A stretch of DNA of 64,000 nucleotides. Origin: Nemophila menziesii. Taxonomy: Eukaryota > Streptophyta > Magnoliopsida > Boraginales > Hydrophyllaceae. The stretch spans positions 65,100,899-65,164,898 of the forward strand of contig JARWIR010000001.1 in NCBI GenBank assembly GCA_029959085.1. The letters are read 5' to 3'. Each line of letters starts with the position of its first letter. Within the stretch, counting starts at the first letter, position 1. The translations under genes were made by a program, and so were the position numbers. A model generated the notes under the pieces. It was given only the letters and a program-made list of their open reading frames with translations. It searched no databases and had not been told where the DNA came from. Of this stretch, positions 33,171 through 42,818 are shown piece after piece.

Positions 33171-34273
33171 ATTACATCACAACAACTTTATGCACGACAA
33201 AGTCAACAACGTCAATTTTTGTCGTGAACCACACCTAATACTAATTGTATGTTATTATTAAGATAGATGGAAATATATTCCTAATGATTTTTTTACAAAA
33301 AAAACTAAAAACCCTCTCACATAAATCAAATACATACCCAACCCACCCCCTATGTGTAGCGACAAAGCCAAATATACTAAGGGAGGTCCATTGTCCTCCT
33401 GATTTTCCAAAAAAATACTACCTTTTAAAAATTAGAAGTAATTAGACCCCCCCCCCCCCCCCCCCTCCCCCACACACTAAAATTATCAAACTCTACCTTT
33501 ACCTAATATAGGGACATATAGTGCAATTTTGCATAATATAAGAACTTATTTTGCAATATATAGACCTATAGTGCAAATAATTAAAAATTCCAATCTTTTT
33601 AAGGAGGACTAACTGTAATCACTTCGAGATTTTTTAATCAAATACCACCAAAACATATGTTTTGTCAACAAATACCATTACCTTTGTCTCTCCACCATCA
33701 TTGGTGACCACCACCACCAATCGCCCTTTTTTTCTTTGAAAAACTCTTTTGTTGTGTCTCCTTGGTTGTTATATATGTGAAATTTACAAAACAAGTAAAT
33801 TTAGTTGAAAAAGTTAAAAAATGGTTAAATAACTACATTAGAAGTCAATTGACTATATGCTACTATCATCATCACTTTTAGTGTTGGATATTTTTGAAGC
33901 TTTACATGCGGCAGTTTCTACACCACCTTCATCTCCAATTTTCTTTTTATACATGATCAGTTTCACAAAAAAGATGGAGTTAACAAATTACATTAAACAA
34001 TTATAGCTTTCACACTAGCCACTTCTACAATTTTTATCATTATGGATGATGTGTGTCAATCTCTAATGATATGTCATTTCGTGCAAATGTGAGGTTTTGT
34101 TTATAGACGACATATCTTCGCTAAAGATTAGTTGCTAGTGTTTTCTCACTAAAGATAATCTAATTGACTAAACATGATTTTTTGTCGTAATGAATAACTA
34201 TATATCTAGCGATGGCTTGCACTTCTCACTAGCGACGAAATATTTTGTCGCTAATGATCTACTCTTTAGCGAA
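33171..34273. other. Non-coding relic with CGACAAA palindromes and a C19 tract
   Basis: A fold-back TAGCGACGAAA with TTTTGTCGCTA lies near 34229-34253, with further CACGACAAA and TTTGTCGTG words near 33195-33225 and ATCTAGCGATGG nearby. Such GCGAC-type repeats are common near the ends of plant CACTA elements, but no transposase or clean CACTA terminus is visible. A run of 19 C lies at 33447-33465. No gene is recognised. Confidence 0.4.
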
Positions 34274-35746
34274 TGATCTCCCCATATTTGTTATATATTA
34301 AATCATGTTAGGTGTAACTGATTAATTGTTAAAGGATTTTTCCCTGTTATTAGGTAAATTCTTAATTCATGTCTTGATTTGATGATTTATTACTTTTTGA
34401 GCAGATTTGGTTTAATTTCTGTGTTAATGTGAAGCTCTTAAGGTTTATGGAGTTTAATTAGATGCCAAATCAATTCTAAGGAGTTAAGGAAAGAAGATAC
34501 ATGAGAAATCAGGAGATGAAAGGAAACAAACTTGAAACATGAAAGGAAAAGCTGCCAAATAAATCTGCAAGTTCTGCAGCTACGTTCACTAAAGTGAAGA
34601 TAACTCCAAATCGACTGCAATTTTTGACGATCCTTTAAAGGGTTAGATATATCTTTTTGTTTCGGTCATTTTGATATAAAGTGGAAAAAGTCAGCCCAAT
34701 AACGAAGGAGATATGACCAAAACAGAGAGTAGTGATTATCTTGTCCTATATTTAGGAAACGAATTTGAATTGGACTTGGACTCCAATTACTTGTCTTCAA
34801 CTCCAATATTTAGACCTAGGGTTAGACAACACCTATAAAAACACACTCTTATCATTGTAAACATGTCCTTTCCTAGTCCTTAATTAATATTACTCTTAGA
34901 AGTCATCCAGGGAAGCAAGTTGACAATTTGTATCTTTATTTTAGTTTATTTATTGTAAGCATGAACTAATTTTCCAATAACTTGTGTTTTGCATATGTAT
35001 AGTCTTTGAATTATATTTTCTTCTATCTAAGTTTGTTTGGTAAAAACCTTTTTAAATCGATTGAGCTTCATAACCTTTATTGTTTTTATGTTCTTTGATG
35101 TATTGACTATAATTCTTGCTACTGGACGAGTATAGACTGTCTTATTAATAGCAGTTGGATGGTCACCCGAAATGTGTGTCTAATGGTTGAAACACCCCAT
35201 AAACGTCTAGTGTGCGGTAGTGATCTTGACGAGCTTTCTTTACTAGATAGTCATTAGGGTTTGAGATTAACCACCGGTCATTGCACAGGGTCCCCTTACT
35301 CAAATCCTCTGGTAATTATTAGGTCGCTACCTAAGTCCACCCGGAAGGGGGTTAGAAGGAATATAGAATCCTGGCTACTTACTTTAAGATCTTTAATCAC
35401 CCTTATAACTAGTAGAAGAAATAGAAGGATAAGTGCATACAATCTAACCTAGGCTATATCTCTCATCTTATTCTTACATCTTTTATTTATTTGCATTAGC
35501 CTTTACTTTAATCATTCTCTCTACAATTATCCATATTTATTCTACTGTCTTTTCATTCCCTGAACTAATTCTTACTACGCTTTCTTCTGATTCATACGTG
35601 TAACACACTAAGTCCTTTAGAATGAATCTTACTTATCATTAAAACTTGCATACGATATGTGATACTTGCCGTGAGTAACGTGATTGGTTAGGGTGATTGT
35701 TTGCATCTTTATTTATCATTATTTTATCACACCCTACCAGCCACCA
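34274..35746 (+). repeat. E0 5' LTR (about 1473 bp)
   Basis: It begins TGATCTCCCCATATTTG and ends CACACCCTACCAGCCACCA. The corresponding E1 LTR (minus strand) begins TGATGTCTCCTCATTTG and ends CACACCCTAGGCGACACCA. Near the 3' end both share CTTATCATTAAAACTTGCAT. Divergence marks it as an older family member. Confidence 0.8.
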
Positions 35747-35752
35747 AGTTTT

Positions 35753-35770
35753 CTGCGCCGCTAGCGGGGA
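35753..35770 (+). promoter_or_regulatory. E0 primer-binding site (tRNA-Asp type, degraded)
   Basis: CTGCGCCGCTAGCGGGGA lies 6 bases after the LTR, at the same place as E1's TGGCGTCGCTGCCGGGGA. The sequence has drifted from the tRNA-Asp complement used by Athila-like elements. Confidence 0.7.
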
Positions 35771-35879
35771 CTTGTGTCTCGTTAGCGTGTGGGTTTAGTT
35801 CTTAGTGTAGTAGTTTTTTGTTATTTTTTTCAGATTTACGTTGTCTTTTGTTTTTTGTCTCTTTCATGTTCTGGTGTAT

Positions 35880-37408
35880 TGGTGTCGCCTAGGGTGTGAT
35901 AAAAATAAGATCAATTTAAGTATGGAAAACTATGCACTCTCACCCTAGACAGGCACAGTACTGCAAGTATTACAGGACGTATGCAAGTTTTAATGATAAG
36001 TAGAGTTCGTTCTCAGGGACTTAAGTGTGTTAATCGCGTGAATAGAAATTACGAGTAAAAGTAAATAACTAGAAGACAGTAAATTAAAGCAAATAAGAAT
36101 TCGAGATTATCAATTAAAACTAAGAAAATAAAGACAATAAAGTAAAAGATTGAGAATATGAGATGAGAAGTATAGCTTAGGTTTTGCTAGTATGCACTAA
36201 TCCTTCTAATTCTATCTATAAATCTAGTTCATAAGGGAGAATATTAGCTCTTGGTAATACTTAGTCAGGATTCTAAATTCCCCAAGCTTAGACCTTGAGA
36301 GCGACTAAGGGGGCTACGTCACAACCAAGAAGTGATTTCAAATAGGGTTATCAAACGCCACTAAGGCCCTAAGCAAATACTGCAATCTTGGTGATACGGT
36401 GGTTAAAACAAACCCTAATGACTATCTAGTTAGAAGTATGTTTTGTCAGAACTGCTATCGATACTAGACATTATGTGGTGGTTCAATAGTTAAACACCCT
36501 GTCAAGGAGACCATCTAACTACTCTTAAAACAATCCTAAAGTGATCAATTCTAGGAAAGACATTAAATCAAAACACATAAGTAAATATAAAGTAAGTAGC
36601 TAATATCAGATTAAAACATATAATTCCCAAAGAAACTTAGATAGAAGAATTAGAATTCATAGATTATACATATGCAAAACCCAAGCTATGGGAGGTTTAG
36701 TTCATACCTGAAGGAAATAAACTAAAAGAAATTACAAAAGACATCATCTTGCTCTCTACAATAAACTGGAAGAATAAAACCTTAAGAACTAATTACTATG
36801 AGGCAAAGATGATTTACAAGTGATATAAGGGTGTATTTATAGGTGTTTAGAAGACCTAATTTGTTTTCTTGAGGAAGAGTTAAGGTAATGGACTTCTAGC
36901 CCAACTCAAATTCGTATGGAAATAAAGATAAACACTGCTGCACCGTTTTGAGTGTATCTTCTTTGTTATTGGTCGGATTTTGCTCCACAAGATACCAAAA
37001 GAATCGCAACAGAATTATCTAGACCCATTAGAAGGAAATCATCAGATTCGGCCTATTTCTTAAGTAAAAACGCCTATCTTTGGACATGTATGCAGAATCC
37101 CAGATTTAGGCAGCTTTTCCTTTTCCATCTTTTTAGCAATTCTTTCCTTATCTCCAATTACCATGCAAATCTCTTTCCATAAGTTGTTGTCTTTGACTTG
37201 GACTCTAATTAAGCTCCATAATTATCTTTAAAGTTACACACTAAATAAACAATTAAACCCAATATGCTCTAAAAACAATAATTCTACAAATCAAGACTCA
37301 AAATAGGAAAGTGCACTAAAACTCAAGAAAATAGACATTATTGACTTCTAAATCACTTAAAATGATGTCTCATCCTAACATTAATCTATCACAAATGAGG
37401 AGACATCA
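35880..37408 (-). repeat. E1 3' LTR
   Basis: Minus-strand ends are TGATGTCTCC and GACACCA. The first 46 bases of the LTR fold: TGATGTCTC (reverse complement of 37400-37408) pairs with 37363-37371. TTCGTTCTCAGGGAC near 36007-36021 is shared with the E2 and E3 LTRs. The 76-codon frame inside the LTR is not a gene. Confidence 0.95.
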
Positions 37409-38997
37409 AGACCCCCAACTCAAAGTTGTATCGTCCCGATACAATAAAAGATAAAAACATAGGGAAGTCTAGAAATACTCACTTATAAAATTCTCAACAC
37501 AAGGGAAAAAGCATAGCAGAATATATAGAATAAACCTAAAGCACATAACTCAGAAAATTTCATGCAATAATATTTATAAACTACATACCTGTACACTTCT
37601 CATATCCACAGTCAACACGGCTTGAATTCAAGATCAGATTAGTTTCGCAATGTTAGAAGGATTGGGACTTTACTCAGTTCCCCAAGAGAGCTATAGATTG
37701 TTCATCGATTTTCACTAGTTTCAAAGGTCCACTCAACTAATCTCTAATGGCTCAATCACTTCTCAATTACACAGCAAAGAATCAAAAGGTCTTTAAGGTT
37801 GTAATGTAGGCTTAGGGATGGTATGATAGTATATTTGGATAATTTGGAGTGAGCTTTTGGCTCTCTCCTCACTAGCCATCAACGAATCTCCCTAGAGCTT
37901 GAGTTACTCTCAATAAACGTTTCTCACTCAACCCAATTAATTCTTTGATGCACAATTTAGCATCCCCAATAACCCAATTTAAAGTTTACGATGTTCACAT
38001 AAAAATCCACTTTGCCGGACCGAATATATATATTTTCTTTTTCTTTTCAAATCAATTTCCTTAGCTATGACTCTTTTTTATGATGAGATATCACGCTAAT
38101 TTCTCATATATATATATTTCTTTTTAATGCCCTTATTGGCAAAATTAGCTCGAAGCTTCTTTTTCATGCACTATTACCCCGGCAAAGGGTTACAATACAA
38201 TTCTGTGAATCATCATCAATATAAAGCACAAAGCACAATTAATAAGCTTACAAAAATCCCAACAAAATAACAATTCCCATAATGGTGGATCCACCACCCC
38301 AAACTCAAGCTCTAAAACAACTGTCTATGCATCGCGATTCGAGTGCGGGTCATATGGAAAAGTCCTAAAATCTAAAGGATATGGCTTATAACGTCTTTCA
38401 ATAAAAAGATTTAGAAAGGCTAGAAGGGGCTGAGAAGGATATATCATATAAAATCAAAATCACAAGGTGAGAAGGTATAAAAAGGCTTCAAGGGCTTCAA
38501 AATATGAAAGAACCGCCTTAATCACTTTCTACACTATGTAACTTAGAAGATTTCTTACCTTTAGAACTTTCATCAAATGGTTTTTCAACTAGCTTGGATC
38601 TCACGGCCTACACACTTTCAAGGTTCCCTGAGATCGAACATACTTTCTATCGCATTGCTCACTAATCTTTTCTTTACTATCAACGTGTGTTTTCCTGCAA
38701 ATACTCAAAGCATACAAATACATAGCTCATAAACATATTACTTACTATCAATAATCTACTGAGCTTATGCTTTCAGGCTATTAAACACACTCTACATCTA
38801 ATTCCCATGTATCAAAAATTTTAATTTCACCCAAAAAACAGAAAAATGGAGATGAGAGACAACGAATCCCCACACCCCCAACTCAAAAATGAGTCGTGTC
38901 CCCACGACTCGAAAAAGACTCAAAAAACAGAAATTAAAATTAGCAGATAGACATATTTACAGAAATGGTAAGGAAGAAAGAGAACATACTCTCGAGG
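37409..38997 (-). other. E1 non-coding region between ORF3 and 3' LTR
   Basis: This region is alignable with E2 49443-50830 despite different LTRs. Shared parts include a hairpin GAGTCGTG/CACGACTC at 38891-38910 followed on the minus strand by TTTTTGAGTTGGGGGTG. Complementary arms CTTTGCCGG (38010-38018) and CCGGCAAAG (38179-38187) are present, as is AGTGAGCTTTTGGCTCTCTC near 37851. A GAGTTGGGGGTCT tract abuts the LTR (37409-37422) as probable polypurine tract. PPT-like copies also occur near 38300 and 38872. I see no ORF. Conservation of structure suggests RNA functions such as packaging or 3' processing; this is inference. Confidence 0.75.
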
Positions 38998-40200
38998 CTA
39001 TTGCCTCGCATCATTGATATCCAAGGTTGGAATTGCTGGACCTTTCGTTAATTGCTCAAGGAGTTTCATGATGTGCACTTGATTAGCGTTGATTTGTGCC
39101 ACATCATTGACTAAGGAAGTTTGAGCTGCTTCAAATTTTGTTAAACGCTCCTCCATCTTCTCTTGCCAATTTTCCTCCTTTTCTTCCTTCGAGACTTGCG
39201 TAGAACCCGCTCTTCGAAGACTTTCTTTGATCCAAGCTTTATCAATATAACTCATTTTGAACCCGAGTTTCTCCTCTTCACCCAATACTACATTCACTTT
39301 TCGCACAAGACACGTGATCATAGTTGGAAATTTAACATTATAAACTGATTTAGGAGAGACCGAAAATCGTAACACCTCCTCATAGATCAACTGTGCCACA
39401 TCAACTTCTTCACCTCTCAAAATACAGTCCAATAGTAGCGCGCTCTTCATAGTCACATCCAAAGTTCGTGTGTTTCCGAAGACATTAGGAATAAGGAAAT
39501 TGTGCCAAATTCTAGCATCTGCTTGAAGATATTTGTAAGGCCAAGGTGCCTTCAATTCTCCCTTAAGTGATTGCACTTTCTCTTTGTCTAATACATGCTC
39601 AAAAAGTAATTCCTCATCAAAGATTTTTCGCTTAGCAACTGCTTCTTCAAATTTGCAAAAACCTTTCAGTTTCTTAAACTTGAAGTGGTTCCTAATCTCC
39701 TCAACTGTGAAAGGAACTAACTTTCCTCTAATCGGAACACCATCACTATCTCGGCTAAAGAGGCCTAAATAGAACTCCAAAACTAATTCATGACTTAATT
39801 CAGAACGTCTTACCATGAACGTAGACCAACCCAATTTCTCACCAAGCTCAAAGAATCTCTTGTATTCTCCATCTCTAACTTCTTCCTTGAATACTTTCTC
39901 ATAAGCAAAAGGTAGTTCTTTTAATTGTTTCTCTGCAGAAATCTTCAGAGCTCTTGAAGTATCCACTTTCTCTATAGGTATAAGATCTTGTTGAGGTTGA
40001 GTTTTCTCCTTTGCATAATAATAAAGCTTTTTACCATTACGATCATACGAAGGTTTCCCACTCTTCTTCACATTCTCTTTACCCTTTGATTTAGAACTAG
40101 CACCTTTGTCAATTGATTTCTTCTTGTTTAAATCCAATCCCTTATTACTCTTCACCTCCCTCTTGTTAGCTAAGATTGTTGTTCTATTAGTCATCTTCAA
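38998..40200 (-). CDS. E1 ORF3: putative plant transposon protein (Athila third ORF)
   Basis: An intact frame of 400 codons, the only undamaged long ORF in the nest. It starts MKMTNRTTILANKREVKSNK; the second Met (MTNRT) matches the starts of E2 and E0 ORF3 and may be the real one. Residues about 1-70 are Lys-rich, with KSKGKENVKKSGK. A globular region follows (about 90-300: YKRFFELGEKLGWSTFMVRR, ARIWHNFLIPNVFGNTRTLD, RGEEVDVAQLIYEEV), typical of the domain called putative plant transposon protein in Athila-like elements. The C-terminus (about 335-390) is coiled-coil-like. I see no signal peptide or membrane segment, so an envelope role is not supported here. Its function is unknown. Confidence 0.9.
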   Translation of the reverse strand: MKMTNRTTILANKREVKSNKGLDLNKKKSIDKGASSKSKGKENVKKSGKPSYDRNGKKLYYYAKEKTQPQQDLIPIEKVDTSRALKISAEKQLKELPFAYEKVFKEEVRDGEYKRFFELGEKLGWSTFMVRRSELSHELVLEFYLGLFSRDSDGVPIRGKLVPFTVEEIRNHFKFKKLKGFCKFEEAVAKRKIFDEELLFEHVLDKEKVQSLKGELKAPWPYKYLQADARIWHNFLIPNVFGNTRTLDVTMKSALLLDCILRGEEVDVAQLIYEEVLRFSVSPKSVYNVKFPTMITCLVRKVNVVLGEEEKLGFKMSYIDKAWIKESLRRAGSTQVSKEEKEENWQEKMEERLTKFEAAQTSLVNDVAQINANQVHIMKLLEQLTKGPAIPTLDINDARQ

Positions 40201-40560
40201 TTAACCCCCAACTCAAAGCTTTAGCTAAGATTTGGCCTAGGATGGGTGAATTGATGATGAATCTCTATGTGGGTGAGGATGATTTGTAATGGGTAGGCAT
40301 GGATTTTAGAAATTGTAGGATGAATTTTGAAAATTTGGCTCTTTGATTCTTCAATTTGAATGAATTTGGTGATGATTGGGTATTTGATTCTCTCTTGTAA
40401 TGATGTGGAGAGAAGGTTTGATGTGTTTTTCTTGATGATTGGGTAGTGTTTTGGTGATTGGTGAAGGTTTTGATGAGCTTCAATGGAGTTAGGAGGGTTG
40501 TGGAGAAGAAAAAGAGGGTTAAGGTTTAATAAATTCGGAATAATAAGATTTATACCTCCT
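40201..40560 (-). promoter_or_regulatory. E1 G-poor leader before ORF3
   Basis: On the transcript (minus) strand this is rich in A, C and T and poor in G, with no stable self-complementarity seen. It ends with AGCTTTGAGTTGGGGGTTAA and then GAAGATGAC at the ORF3 start. E0 (61830-62239) and E2 (52132-52500) have leaders of the same kind and motif. The 116-codon frame at 40221-40571 within it is Ile/His/Pro-rich and not conserved, so I do not call it. Confidence 0.6.
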
Positions 40561-40589
40561 TTATAACTCAATCCCGTAGGTTTTTCTCT

Positions 40590-40985
40590 CTCTGGCGGCG
40601 CTGTGGACTACCCCTGCGGACCATGGGGTGTACCGCAGGGTAGTCCGCGACATCTGATGCTCGAAAATTTTTGCTCACTGGATTGGACCCGTGGTAGGAC
40701 CCCGTGGCACGGGTTTTTGCCTCGCGGACTAGGGTCCGGTGTACCGGAGGGTACCCCGCGGCATCTGTAGCTAACTTCGTCAAAATACCCGTGGTACCTA
40801 CCCCATGGCACGGGTTTTTGGGGCGCGGACCATGGTGCGGTGCAGGGGGGTAGTCCGCGGTCAACTTTTTCTGGTTTCTGGATCAAACCCGCGGTGCAAC
40901 CCGTGGTACGGGTTTTTTGACCACGCGGACCATCCCTGCGGACCATGGGGTAGTCCGTGGAGTAGTCCGCGCAGGTCATTCTTGT
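40590..40985. repeat. E1 GC-rich palindrome array upstream of ORF3
   Basis: About 400 bases of GC-rich sequence in AT-rich surroundings, built from GCGGACCATGG, GGTGTACCGC, CCGTGGCACGGG, GGTAGTCCGCGG and similar words arranged as overlapping inverted repeats. CCATGG, CCGCGG and GGTACC palindromes recur. Overlapping frames on both strands are artefacts of composition. It lies between the integrase tail and the G-poor leader, as in E0 and E2. Confidence 0.85.
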
Positions 40986-41201
40986 GATCCAAAAATTTTC
41001 CTCGCGTTCCCTAACTCGATTTCTCCGATTCCTACACACCAAAAACACTAATACCTTCCTCAAATATGCATTATCAACTAAAAACAACTAAAATAAACTT
41101 AAACTAAAAATTTAGAAGACATGAAAACATAAAAAACTACGGGTTGTCTCCCGTACAGCACTTTTGTTTTACGTCTTTCAAAGTTAAACGTGTTACCTCT
41201 G
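40986..41201 (-). other. E1 post-pol spacer with conserved GTAAC donor-like site
   Basis: On the minus strand AGAG/GTAACACG (G of GTAAC at 41196) immediately follows the integrase tail stop. It is followed by CTTTGAAAGACG and GGGAGACAACCCG. E0 (GAGGTAACATG at 61179) and E2 (GAGGTAACCCG, near 53158) have the same block. The AG/GTAA shape fits a plant 5' splice site, but no splicing is demonstrated. Confidence 0.5.
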
Positions 41202-41372
41202 TCAAGATTTGCGAATATAGCCTCCCCAACAACGAGTAAGGCTATGAACGTCAACTAATCTGCGCTTGACCCCAGTTTTGGGGCGAATCTCTATCACCTT
41301 GGCTGAAACAACCTTAGTGACGATGAATGGTCCCATCCACGAGTCTTTGAAACTTCGTGGCCTGTTCTCGCG
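41202..41372 (-). pseudogene. E1 integrase C-terminal (GPY/F-like) tail fused after protease
   Basis: This continues the protease frame after one TAA. It reads RENRPRSFKDSWMGPFIVTK then VVSAKVIEIRPKTGVKRRLV and ends YIRKS at 41202. This is the end of the Ty3 integrase (E2 has KLRSKWSGPYVVTKV in the same place). RT, RNase H and the integrase core are missing upstream without a frame change, so the deletion was in frame. E0 has the same tail in shorter form. Confidence 0.8.
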
Positions 41373-42818
41373 TTAGTGGGCTTTCCATAGGACTTCATGG
41401 CCAACCCCAAACTCAATGTTTGGCTCAGTATCCACAGGCTTTAAGTGGATCTCCTCAGGAGGGACTTTGTGATGTGAAAGACTGTGGATGATAGGCACTG
41501 TGGGATCCAACTTCCTCGGTTTATTACCCAAGACATAGAAGGTCTCGGATATATTTTCAGCATGAAGGGTGATGGTCCCATCTTGGAAGTTGATCACACT
41601 TTGACTTGTGGCCATGAAAGGCCGTCCAAGTATGATCGGAACCTGCTTATCTGCATCAAACTCAAGAATAACAAAGTCAGTAGGGATGGCGATATTACCT
41701 GCACGGACTAAGACGTCCTCCACTGTTCCCCATGTCCTTTTCCCTGAGTTGTCAGCAAACTGCAACTTCACTGGAGTTTTCTCTGATTTCTGAAGTCCAA
41801 GTCTCTCGAACACAGACTTAGGCATAAGATTCACACCAGAACCCACATCGTACATAGCTTTCACTTTGAGCATACCATGTAATTGAATAGGAAGGTTGAA
41901 ACTTCCCGGATCTTTAAGCGTTAATAGTAGCTCTTTCTCACTTCTTCTCGAAACCCTCAGGTTCTCTCTCGGGATCTCTACACTCGCCTCTTTCTCAGGA
42001 ATAACTTGCGTATAAACTTGTTGCGGTGTAAGTCCTCTTTTCGCAATCTCAAGCATTTGGGCGTTTATATTTTCAGGTTGGTATGCCTCTACAAATGTCT
42101 TGAGAACCGTGTCATCTTTAGGATTTGTATCAGGAACAGTTGATGACACTGGTTGAACACTAGGTGGCGATTCCACCTTCTCTTCTTCTTTCTCTTCTAG
42201 CACAGCAGGTGCCACTTCATCTTGCGATTCCTCCTTTGAGGCTTCTTCCTCTTTCTCTTTAGCCAACTCAGCTGCATATTCCACTACCGATCGAATCTCC
42301 TCTTGCACCTTCCTCAGTAACTCTATGAACTCGTCTTTCTCTTGATCGTCCTCCACATAAACTTCAGAACAGACAGATTCCATGGGGCTAGACTTGGTTG
42401 GTTCTTCTTCAGTACTCGGAATTTCCACGGCCCTAATGGCAGCATGTGGTATTTCTTCTTTTTCTTCTTCAATTTCAAGGCATATAGCCTTGCAAGCTTC
42501 GAACCCAACATTGTTTTCACCTCCTTCAATTGCCTTTACTTCTTTTTGTTCTACTACACTTGTTAACACTTTCTTTAACTGTTCTACTTGAGTACTTAGC
42601 ATCTGAAGTATGGCATCGTGTCCTCTAACCTTCTCGTCCTGAGCGTTTATAGTCGTGGTCAAACGGTCTAGAGCTTGTACTATCAGTGTACTGTCTATAG
42701 CTCCTTCTTGCGGATATTGAGGTAAAGCTTTCTGATCTAAAGTATCGGTATAGGCGTCTTGAGCAGGTTGTTGTGGAGGAGCAGGTCGATTCTGATATTG
42801 ATTTTGGTACTGACTTCT
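41373..42818 (-). CDS. E1 gag C-terminal linker and aspartic protease
   Basis: An open frame of about 480 codons between two in-frame stops. The first part (QNRPAPPQQPAQDAYTD and on) is the Gln/Pro-rich linker after the zinc knuckle, followed by a long Glu/Lys/Val-rich coiled region. The protease reads SFNLPIQLHGMLKVKAMYDV then GSGVNLMPKSVFERLGL; the active site is DVGSG where the classic motif is D-S/T-G. FVILEFDADKQVPIILGRPF and MATSQSVINFQDGTITLHAE are conserved Athila-type flanks. The frame runs on to GHEVLWKAH before TAA at 41373-41375. The protease would process the gag polyprotein. Confidence 0.85.
   Translation of the reverse strand, partial: RSQYQNQYQNRPAPPQQPAQDAYTDTLDQKALPQYPQEGAIDSTLIVQALDRLTTTINAQDEKVRGHDAILQMLSTQVEQLKKVLTSVVEQKEVKAIEGGENNVGFEACKAICLEIEEEKEEIPHAAIRAVEIPSTEEEPTKSSPMESVCSEVYVEDDQEKDEFIELLRKVQEEIRSVVEYAAELAKEKEEEASKEESQDEVAPAVLEEKEEEKVESPPSVQPVSSTVPDTNPKDDTVLKTFVEAYQPENINAQMLEIAKRGLTPQQVYTQVIPEKEASVEIPRENLRVSRRSEKELLLTLKDPGSFNLPIQLHGMLKVKAMYDVGSGVNLMPKSVFERLGLQKSEKTPVKLQFADNSGKRTWGTVEDVLVRAGNIAIPTDFVILEFDADKQVPIILGRPFMATSQSVINFQDGTITLHAENISETFYVLGNKPRKLDPTVPIIHSLSHHKVPPEEIHLKPVDTEPNIEFGVGHEVLWKAH

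Noticed and set aside
36952..37182. 76-codon frame, repeated at 45317-45547
   Set aside because: Inside the E1 LTRs on the opposite strand to the element; identical because the LTRs are identical, not because it is a gene.
38998..40200. Calling ORF3 a retroviral-type envelope gene
   Set aside because: No signal peptide, membrane span or cleavage site is visible; position alone is not enough.
40568..41087. Overlapping Arg/Pro/Gly-rich frames of 98 and 159 codons
   Set aside because: They read through the GC palindrome array, which opens several frames on both strands at once.
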